Assembly (NCBI GenBank): GCA_016000265.1
Contig: JAECRL010000004.1
Coordinates: forward strand, 136,264-200,263
From: Burkholderiales bacterium
GTDB lineage: Bacteria; Pseudomonadota; Gammaproteobacteria; Burkholderiales; Burkholderiaceae_C
DNA: 64,000 bases
Reading direction: 5' to 3'
In this document: piece after piece, positions 58,134-64,000 of the stretch
Position numbering within the stretch: the first letter of the stretch is position 1
Layout: every line of letters begins with the position of its first letter
Program-made: the position numbers and the translations under genes
The notes under the pieces: model-generated
The model's input: only the letters and a program-made list of their open reading frames with translations
What the model was told of the DNA's origin: nothing
Database searches by the model: none

Positions 58134-60464
58134 TCAAGGGAGGTCGGTTTCAGCCGGCGGGGCCGAGCCGGCTCGGGGCCCGATGGTCGCACCCAGGCGG
58201 CTGCGCACGGACAAGGGGCGGCTGTGGAGCAGGTGCGCGTAGACGGTGGCGTTGGAGAGCACCTTTTTGACGTAGTCGCGCGTTTCGTTGAAGGGGATGC
58301 TCTCCACCCAGGCGACGGCGTCGAGGCGGGCGCCTTCGCGCCAGCGGCGGGGCCGGGAGGGGCCGGCGTTGTAGGCCGCGGCGGCCATGGCCTGGGCGCC
58401 CTGGAAGTCGTCGAGCACGAGCTTGAGGTAGCCCGCGCCGATGCGCAGGTTGGTCATGCGGTCGGTGATGAGGTCGGGGGTGTAGTCGATGTTGAGCTTG
58501 CGGGCCGTCCAGGCGGCCGTCGCGGGCATGACCTGCATCAGGCCAGAGGCGCCGACGTGGGAGCGCGCCGCGATGATGAAGCGCGACTCCTGGCGGATGA
58601 GGCCGTACATGTAGGCCGGATCCAGGCCGACGTCGCGCGCCACCGAGACCACGTCCTGGCGGAAGGGCGTGGGGTAGCGCTGGTTGAGGTCGAATTCCTG
58701 GCGGGTGCGTTCGCTGGAGTTGATGCAGCGGTCCCAGATCTCGCGGCGACAGGCCTCTTCGGCCACGGCCATCAGCTCGCGGTCGGTGAGGCCGCCGGGC
58801 TTGCCGAACGTCAAGGTGAAGTTCCACTCGCGCACGGCCTCGGAGCGCCAGCCCAGGGCGAGCATGCGCAGGGCGCGGTCGACACCAGGCAGGGCCCGCG
58901 CCTGGGCTTGCTCAGCCTCGGTGAGCGGGGCGGGGCGGGCGGGCTCGCGCATGGGCGCCTGGTGCAGCTCTTCGGCGGCGACCTGGCCGTAGAAGGTCAG
59001 CGGGTGGGCGATGCGAGCGAGCAGCTCGCGCGCCTGCTGCCGCAGGGCGTCGTGCGCCGCGCCCGATCCGTGGCCGGCGCGGGCGCGGGCTTGCAGGGCC
59101 TTGGCCTTCCAGTAGACCCAGGCGGGGTCCTGCTGCTGCTCGGGCGCCATGGCTTCGATGGCGTGCTCGACCAGGGCCCAGCGCGAGGGGGCGCCCGCGG
59201 AGGCCGAGCGCAGGCCGGTGCGGGCCATCCAGGCCAGGGTCTCGGGGGACCAGGTGGCGGCCGTGCGGGCGGGGTCGCGGGTGTCGCGCGGGTCGCGTGA
59301 CCCGACGGCAACGGCCGCGTCCGCCAGGGCCCGCTCGTAGTGAGCGGGCGCGTCGGGCAGCAGGCGCCAGCCCGCCGAGCGGCCCGCCTGCGCCCAGGCC
59401 CAGGCGGCGTCTTCGGCGCGCCAGTGCCAGCGTTCGCGGCTGCCGGGCTGCTCGAGTGCGGCGGCGGCGGCCGTGGGGTCGATGCCCGCCCAGCGCACGA
59501 AGGCCAGCAGGTTGAGCGGGCCCTCGATGTCGGGTGGGAAGGCCGCGGGGATGGGCGCCAGGGTGGGCTTGCGGGCCTTGGCTTTGCTGTCTTTGCCGTC
59601 TTTGCCCTTTTTGGCTGCTTTGGCCGCTTTGGCCCGGGCGGGCGACTTGCCCTGGCCTGGCCCCATGCCATCGGGGCCGATGCTGGCGCCGGGTGAGCGC
59701 GCGCCGTCGTCGCCGGTCGGCACCTGGGCGGCCCCCGAGGGGCGCGGCATCAGGAAGGCCTGGGGCTGGCTCATCAGGCGGGAGACGGCCTGGGCCACGG
59801 TGTCGCCCAGCAGGCGCGCGCTTTGCTGGACGGCGCGGGGCTTGTCGGCCTCGATGGACAGGCGCAGCTTGTGCCAGACGTCGGCCCGCGTCAGCACACC
59901 GGCGTCGAGCAGCACGCGGGCCATGGCGTCGCAGCCGAAGTCGGCGTCTTTCTGGCCCCACCAGAACTGGCGGGCCTGCTCGCGCCCATCGCCCGGCGCC
60001 TCCATGGGCACGCGCATCTGGTGGCGCGCCAGCACGCCCAGGCAGCTGACGTCGCGGTCGTCGTTCATGCGGAAGCTGGGCTGGATGCGCAGGAAGGTCG
60101 ACCAGTTCTGGCGGCGCCCCAGCTCCAGCAGCCAGTCGTTGCGGGCGCGGTCGGCCACGTAGCTGTCGGGCCAGCGCGCCAGGAACTCGTCGACCTCGCT
60201 GGGCGAGGCCTCCACCAGGCGCAGCTGGAAGTACCAGTAGGCGGCCCAGGGGGCCAGGGGGTGCGCGGCCTGGGTCAGGGCGTCGCGCGCGGTTTGCAGG
60301 CGCGCGCGGTCGCGCACCCGCAGGGCCTCGCGGGCGTCGGAGACGAGGCGATCATCGGCCCCAGGCAAGGGCGAGGCCGTGAGCGACGAGGCGGGGGCCA
60401 GGCCCTGGGCCGCGCCCAAGGGGGCGATGGCCAGGTTCAAGGCGCTGGCCGCGACGAGGCCCAT
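58134..60464 (-). CDS. slt: soluble lytic murein transglycosylase
   Basis: A periplasmic enzyme that cleaves peptidoglycan glycan strands to 1,6-anhydro products. Most of the N-terminal ~550 residues form the helical U- and L-superhelix typical of Slt70, interrupted by a Lys/Ala-rich low-complexity insert (about 59580-59650). The C-terminal SLT domain has the catalytic Glu (about residue 626) in GLIRQESRF, then GASGLMQVMPATA and AAAAYNAGPSRPRRW. The start is uncertain: 60464 (MGLVAASALNLAIAP) is used. GTG 60479 or an upstream TTG would add an Arg to the leader, and ATG 60590 would nearly abut the divergent gene. Confidence 0.9.
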   Translation of the reverse strand: MGLVAASALNLAIAPLGAAQGLAPASSLTASPLPGADDRLVSDAREALRVRDRARLQTARDALTQAAHPLAPWAAYWYFQLRLVEASPSEVDEFLARWPDSYVADRARNDWLLELGRRQNWSTFLRIQPSFRMNDDRDVSCLGVLARHQMRVPMEAPGDGREQARQFWWGQKDADFGCDAMARVLLDAGVLTRADVWHKLRLSIEADKPRAVQQSARLLGDTVAQAVSRLMSQPQAFLMPRPSGAAQVPTGDDGARSPGASIGPDGMGPGQGKSPARAKAAKAAKKGKDGKDSKAKARKPTLAPIPAAFPPDIEGPLNLLAFVRWAGIDPTAAAAALEQPGSRERWHWRAEDAAWAWAQAGRSAGWRLLPDAPAHYERALADAAVAVGSRDPRDTRDPARTAATWSPETLAWMARTGLRSASAGAPSRWALVEHAIEAMAPEQQQDPAWVYWKAKALQARARAGHGSGAAHDALRQQARELLARIAHPLTFYGQVAAEELHQAPMREPARPAPLTEAEQAQARALPGVDRALRMLALGWRSEAVREWNFTLTFGKPGGLTDRELMAVAEEACRREIWDRCINSSERTRQEFDLNQRYPTPFRQDVVSVARDVGLDPAYMYGLIRQESRFIIAARSHVGASGLMQVMPATAAWTARKLNIDYTPDLITDRMTNLRIGAGYLKLVLDDFQGAQAMAAAAYNAGPSRPRRWREGARLDAVAWVESIPFNETRDYVKKVLSNATVYAHLLHSRPLSVRSRLGATIGPRAGSAPPAETDLP

Positions 60465-60591
60465 CCCGCAGGCGAGCACGGTGCGTGCGACACCAGAACC
60501 CAAACCAAAACCGCCTGCGTGGCGGGACGCATACTGGTGCGTGACTCTCAATTGGGTGACCTTTTTTCCATTTTTTTCTGCTGCTCCAACC

Positions 60592-61194
60592 ATGTCCGAC
60601 CTGAACCCACCCGCTTCACCGCCGCCCACCGGGGGCGACGACCGCGCCAGCTTGCGCAAGCGCCTGATCCAGGCCCGCCGGGACTGGGCGACGTCGCCCG
60701 CCTGCCTCCCCGCCCAGGCGGAACTGGAGCGGCGGCTGTGGGCGGTGCTGTCTCAGCTGGAGCCCGAATGCCTGGGTGTTTACTGGCCGATTCAGGGGGA
60801 ATTTAACCCAAGGAACATCGCCTGCCAGGCGCAAGCCCAATGGGGCGCCCGCCTGGCCCTGCCCAGCGCACGCCGCGATCCGGTGGAGATGCACTTCCTG
60901 CCCTGGGACGGGCAGGAGCCCCAGGCTCGCGACGGCTGTGGCCTGCCCACCGGCGAGGGCCGCCCCGTGGTGCCCGACGTGGTGCTGGTGCCCTGCGTGG
61001 GCTTCACGGAGCAGGCGGTGCGCCTGGGCTACGGCGGCGGCTACTTCGACCGCTACCTGGCGGCGCACCCGGAGGTCACGGCGCTGGGTGTGGCGTGGGA
61101 ACTCGGGCGCCTGACGGTTGAGCAGCTGGCGGCCGCCCCTCATGACCAACCCTTGGTCGCCGTGGTCACAGAAGGCGACACGGTGAGCGTTTGA
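60592..61194 (+). CDS. 5-formyltetrahydrofolate cyclo-ligase
   Basis: A 200-residue cytoplasmic enzyme converting 5-formyltetrahydrofolate to 5,10-methenyltetrahydrofolate with ATP. Family features: LRKRLIQARRDW at the N-terminus, LGVYWPIQGEFNPR, VLVPCVGFTEQAVRLGYGGGYFDRYLA (the signature YGGGYYDR-type motif) and the C-terminal DQPLVAVVTE. It diverges from slt; both start regions share the short gap that includes an A/T-rich stretch near 60561-60580. The gap is too short for a 6S RNA gene, which often precedes this gene in other proteobacteria. Confidence 0.93.
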   Translation: MSDLNPPASPPPTGGDDRASLRKRLIQARRDWATSPACLPAQAELERRLWAVLSQLEPECLGVYWPIQGEFNPRNIACQAQAQWGARLALPSARRDPVEMHFLPWDGQEPQARDGCGLPTGEGRPVVPDVVLVPCVGFTEQAVRLGYGGGYFDRYLAAHPEVTALGVAWELGRLTVEQLAAAPHDQPLVAVVTEGDTVSV

Positions 61195-61323
61195 TGCCCC
61201 CCAATCGAGGGGGAAGCCCGTGTGAACCCTGAGCGTGCGACGTGATCCGGGAGAGAAGATAGGTCAGCCCGGAACAGATTGCCGCCCGAGCAGTCGCCAC
61301 CCTACGAAACAAGGACCTGAAAC

Positions 61324-61977
61324 ATGACGTACCTCAAGCACCTCGCCGTGATGGCCGTCGCCCTTGCAGCCTCCGCTGCGTCGGCCGCCAACCTGCCCGT
61401 CGCATCCTATTCCGACAGCGTCCTGATGGACACCTCGGTGCTCAGCGCCAAGAACCTGACGCTGCAAAAGGTGGGCAACGCCACCTGGAACGCCACCACC
61501 GGCGTCCTGACCGACCCCGTGGCCTCCGTGGACCTGGCCAGCGCCCTGGTGATCCAGTTCGACGCCTCCTCCGGCTTCGCCCTGTACACCCCCGGCCTGT
61601 TCGGCCCGAGCAAGGTCGCCACGCTGCAGAACTTCTCGTACAACGTCAACACCGGCACCCTGCACGGCGACCTGTACACCCCGCTGGGTAACCTGCTGGA
61701 CTCGGACCTGCTGACCGCTTCGGTCAAGACCGGCGGCCTCAGCGGCAACCTGATCAACGTGTCGGCCTCGAACTTCTCGCTGGCCGCCGAGATGGTCACC
61801 GCCCTGGGCAGCAACGCCGCGAACTTCCAGTTCGTCGCCGACGCCGTCAAGCAAGTGAACATCAGCGTGACCCTGGCCGCCGCCCCCGTGCCCGAGCCCA
61901 CGACCTACGCCCTGATGGGCCTGGGCCTGGTCGGCATCGGCCTGGTTTCGCGTCGCCGCATGGCCGCCAACGCCTGA
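61324..61977 (+). CDS. PEP-CTERM sorting-signal protein
   Basis: A 217-residue exported protein with signal peptide MTYLKHLAVMAVALAASAASA and a beta-rich body full of Asn/Ser/Leu. The C-terminal sorting signal is VPEPTTYALMGLGLVGIGLV then SRRRMAANA, a near-consensus PEP-CTERM. The mature protein should be processed by an exosortase not in this window. It stands alone, followed by a strong terminator. Confidence 0.9.
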   Translation: MTYLKHLAVMAVALAASAASAANLPVASYSDSVLMDTSVLSAKNLTLQKVGNATWNATTGVLTDPVASVDLASALVIQFDASSGFALYTPGLFGPSKVATLQNFSYNVNTGTLHGDLYTPLGNLLDSDLLTASVKTGGLSGNLINVSASNFSLAAEMVTALGSNAANFQFVADAVKQVNISVTLAAAPVPEPTTYALMGLGLVGIGLVSRRRMAANA

Positions 61978-62008
61978 TCGACCTGGCGCGGCGCTTCGGC
62001 GCCCATGA

Positions 62009-62038
62009 AAAAAGCTCCCCGCGGGGAGCTTTTTCTTT
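62009..62038 (+). terminator. rho-independent terminator between PEP-CTERM and ompW
   Basis: Stem AAAGCTCCCC / GGGGAGCTTT with a two-base GC loop and a T-rich tail after the PEP-CTERM stop. The symmetric A and T runs suggest it serves both convergent genes. Confidence 0.9.
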
Positions 62039-62081
62039 GCCCGCTCGGTGCCGGGCTCGATCGACTCGCGTCTGGCTCAGG

Positions 62082-62699
62082 TCAGAAGCGGTAGCCGATG
62101 CCGATGCCGAAGAGGATCGGGTCCACCTTGATGGTGCCGAGTGTGGCGCCATTGGACTTCAGGTCGGTGCGGATGTAGGTCTTCTTGACGTCCAGGTTGA
62201 GGAAGACGTTCTTGGCCACTTCGATGTCAACGCCCGCCTGGAAGGACGGCCCGAAGCTGTTCTTCTCGATGGTGAAGCCGGTGGGCAGGTCGACGCTGGA
62301 GAAGCGCGTGTAGTTGATGCCGGCGCCCACGTAAGGACGGATCTGGCCGGTCGGCAGGAAGTGGTACTGCAGGCTCAGGACGGGCGGCAGGTGCTTGAGG
62401 GTGCCGATCTTGCCGCCGTGTGCGGTGGAACTCACGTCCTGCTTTTGCGGGTACGTCAGGATCAACTCGGCGGCGATGTTGGGCGTGAAGAAGTAGGTGA
62501 TGTCCACTTCCGGCAGCCACTTGTTGTTGATGGACACATCGGTGATGTCGATGCTGTCCTTGTTGGCGGCTTCCAGGTGAACGGCGCGAGCGCGAACCAG
62601 CCAGGGGCCTTCGGCGGCCTGGGAGGCCACGGGGGCCAGCGTCGAGGCCACGGCCAGGGCGGCCAGGGCGGCGCGGGACAGGGCGGAGATCTTGTTCAT
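62082..62699 (-). CDS. ompW: outer-membrane protein OmpW family
   Basis: A 205-residue eight-stranded outer-membrane barrel. A signal peptide ends LAPVASQA before AEGPWLVRARAV, the family start. WLPEVDITYFFTPNIAAELI and HLPPVLSLQYHF and a terminal GIGYRF match OmpW. The family forms a narrow hydrophobic channel for small molecules. In Enterobacteria ompW is under FNR control; an FNR/Anr-like box lies about 150 bases upstream here. Confidence 0.94.
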   Translation of the reverse strand: MNKISALSRAALAALAVASTLAPVASQAAEGPWLVRARAVHLEAANKDSIDITDVSINNKWLPEVDITYFFTPNIAAELILTYPQKQDVSSTAHGGKIGTLKHLPPVLSLQYHFLPTGQIRPYVGAGINYTRFSSVDLPTGFTIEKNSFGPSFQAGVDIEVAKNVFLNLDVKKTYIRTDLKSNGATLGTIKVDPILFGIGIGYRF

Positions 62700-62847
62700 G
62701 AGGGGTCCTTCTTGCTGATGAATCCTTGGCTTCGCTGTGTGCGTTTCGCCATGGATCCATTGCAGCAGGGCCCCCCGGGCTCGAATTTGACTCAGCGCAA
62801 GGGCCCCGGGTCAACCCGCGGGGGCGCCCGGTGCATGTCGGCGGGAT

Positions 62848-62861
62848 TTGATCGAGATCAG
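62848..62861 (-). promoter_or_regulatory. putative FNR/Anr binding site upstream of ompW
   Basis: TTGATCGAGATCAG matches the FNR/Anr consensus TTGATnnnnATCAA at nine of ten defined positions. It lies in the 233-base metF/ompW gap, after the metF stop and 149 bases before the ompW start, so ompW is the only sensible target. No matching -10 element was assigned. Confidence 0.5.
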
Positions 62862-62932
62862 ATCGACAGGGGGAGTTGCGGCCTTTGCGCAACAGGGACC
62901 CCGACCGCCCCTGCCCAGGCGCGCGGCCCGCT

Positions 62933-63784
62933 TCAGAGGCCCAGGCGCTCGCAGATGGACTTGACCGGGGTGGCCTGGTTCATCGTGTAGAAGTGCAGGC
63001 CGGGCACGCCGGCGCAGCGCAACTGGTCGCACAGGTCCGTGACCACGTCGAGGCCGAAGGCCTGGATGGAGGCCTTGTCGTCGCCGAAGCCTTCCAGGCG
63101 GGTGCGGATCCAGCGCGGGATCTCGGCCCCGCAGGCGTCCGAGAAACGCATCAGCTGGCTGGAGTTGGTGATGGGCATGATGCCGGCGACCACCGGGATG
63201 GTGGCGCCCGCCTTCTCGGCTTCTTCGACGAAGCGGAAGTAGGCGTCGGAGTTGTAGAAGTACTGGGTCAGGGCCACGTCGGCGCCGGCGCGGACCTTGG
63301 CCACGTAGGCCTGCAGGTCGGCCTGCGGGTTGCGGGCCTGGGGGTGCATCTCGGGGTAGGCGGCGACTTCGATGTGGAAGTGATCGCCGGTTTCCTCGCG
63401 GATGAAGGCCACCAGCTCGCTGGCGTAGCGGAACTCGCCGAAGCCGCCGTAGCCGCTGGGCAGGTCGCCGCGCAGGGCGACGATGCGCTGGATGCCGTCG
63501 GCCTTGAACTGCGCGAGTTGCTCGCGCACCGAGGCCTTGCTGGCGCCGATGCAGGAGAAGTGCGGCGCCGCGTCGAAGCCTTCGGACAGGATGGCGCGCA
63601 CGGTCTGGATGGTGCCGTCTTGCGTCGAGCCGCCCGCGCCGTAGGTGACGGAGCAGTACTCGGGCTTCAAGGGGTAGAGCTGCTGGCGCACGGCGGCCAG
63701 CTTGTCCGCGCCCTCGGGCGTCTTGGGCGGGAAGAACTCCAGGCTGACAGGCAGCTTGGCCTGCGGGCTCGTCGGGGTCGTCAT
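62933..63784 (-). CDS. metF: 5,10-methylenetetrahydrofolate reductase
   Basis: A 283-residue cytoplasmic flavoenzyme that makes 5-methyltetrahydrofolate for methionine synthesis. N-terminal SLEFFPPKTPEG carries the catalytic Glu, followed by SVTYGAGGSTQDGT, IVALRGDLPSG (FAD and folate contacts), EVAAYPEMHPQA, LTQYFYNSDAYFRFVE and HFYTMNQATPV. Length is typical. It starts 4 bases after the tlyA stop. Confidence 0.96.
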   Translation of the reverse strand: MTTPTSPQAKLPVSLEFFPPKTPEGADKLAAVRQQLYPLKPEYCSVTYGAGGSTQDGTIQTVRAILSEGFDAAPHFSCIGASKASVREQLAQFKADGIQRIVALRGDLPSGYGGFGEFRYASELVAFIREETGDHFHIEVAAYPEMHPQARNPQADLQAYVAKVRAGADVALTQYFYNSDAYFRFVEEAEKAGATIPVVAGIMPITNSSQLMRFSDACGAEIPRWIRTRLEGFGDDKASIQAFGLDVVTDLCDQLRCAGVPGLHFYTMNQATPVKSICERLGL

Positions 63785-63788
63785 GGGT

Positions 63789-64000
63789 TCACTCTTGGGG
63801 GGACGTGTCGGGGGACTGCGCCCAGATGAAGAACTCGCGGTTGCCGTCGCCGCCGGCGATCGGGCTGGCGAAGCCCTTGTGGACCTTCCAGCCCAGGTCC
63901 GTGCAGGCGCGGCGCACCATGTCGCGGGCGCGGGCGTGCTGGGCGGGGTCCTTGACCACGCCACCCTTGCCGACGTGCTCCTTGCCGACCTCGAATTGCG
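63789..64000 (-). CDS. TlyA-family rRNA methyltransferase, C-terminal part only
   Basis: Reading frame open to the window edge, giving the last 70 residues of a TlyA-type FtsJ-like rRNA methyltransferase/hemolysin A: QFEVGKEHVGKGGVVKDPA, then GWKVHKGFASPIAGGDGNREFF. The gene lies directly upstream of metF, as in many Burkholderiales. The S4 and catalytic domains lie outside the window. Confidence 0.88.
   Translation of the reverse strand, partial: QFEVGKEHVGKGGVVKDPAQHARARDMVRRACTDLGWKVHKGFASPIAGGDGNREFFIWAQSPDTSPQE

Noticed and set aside
60465-60591. 6S RNA gene upstream of 5-formyltetrahydrofolate cyclo-ligase
   Set aside because: The gap is only 127 bases and shared with the divergent slt start; no long hairpin was recognised.
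61181-61220. Terminator after the cyclo-ligase gene
   Set aside because: A CCCCC/GGGGG pairing is present but without a T tract.
63785-63788. SAM-type riboswitch in front of metF
   Set aside because: metF starts 4 bases after the tlyA stop, so there is no leader to hold one.

Overview
This is a GC-rich (roughly 70%) window from a betaproteobacterium of the order Burkholderiales. The gene set and order point there: thiL-pgpA-cinA, a fused malic enzyme/phosphotransacetylase (maeB), tlyA next to metF, an OmpW porin, and PEP-CTERM proteins of the kind common in the Leptothrix/Rubrivivax/Ideonella/Aquabacterium relatives. The genus is inference; no rRNA or tRNA gene was seen.

Layout. 1-9.5 kb: the 3' part of an MFS transporter, then a minus-strand signalling block with two membrane diguanylate cyclases, a hybrid histidine kinase, an HD-GYP response regulator, a porin and a small PstS-like periplasmic protein. 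This is a self-contained c-di-GMP circuit. 9.5-14.5 kb: housekeeping genes (holin-like membrane protein, cinA, pgpA, thiL, maeB). 14.5-27.5 kb: a compact minus-strand type II secretion/type IV pilus-like operon. It begins with a PEP-CTERM protein, continues with GspG, GspF, GspE and inner-membrane assembly proteins, a TPR-secretin-cohesin lipoprotein and three more pseudopilins, and ends with a rhodanese-like protein and a transglutaminase.

27.5-57 kb: a large accessory region. Reading along the minus strand from 55.5 kb there are an IPT/TIG-rich secreted protein, a glycine-rich secreted protein, and then two successive cassettes. Each cassette is a modular secreted protein, an Rhs/YD-repeat toxin with a signal peptide, and a putative immunity gene. 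The first Rhs ends in a secreted phospholipase A2-like domain (CCxxHDxCY) and is followed by a small membrane protein. The second ends in a HINT domain plus an HNH-type nuclease tip and is followed by one intact and one frameshifted immunity candidate. A secreted RNase Sa-like ribonuclease with a barstar gene starts divergently at the far end. No VgrG, PAAR or type VI secretion gene lies in the window, so how these Rhs proteins leave the cell is open. The neighbouring T2SS-like operon is a reasonable candidate.

57-64 kb: ordinary chromosome: an NDUFA9-like NAD-binding protein, Slt lytic transglycosylase, 5-formyltetrahydrofolate cyclo-ligase, a second PEP-CTERM protein, OmpW with an FNR/Anr-like box upstream, metF and the 3' end of tlyA. 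No CRISPR array, insertion sequence or integrase was found.
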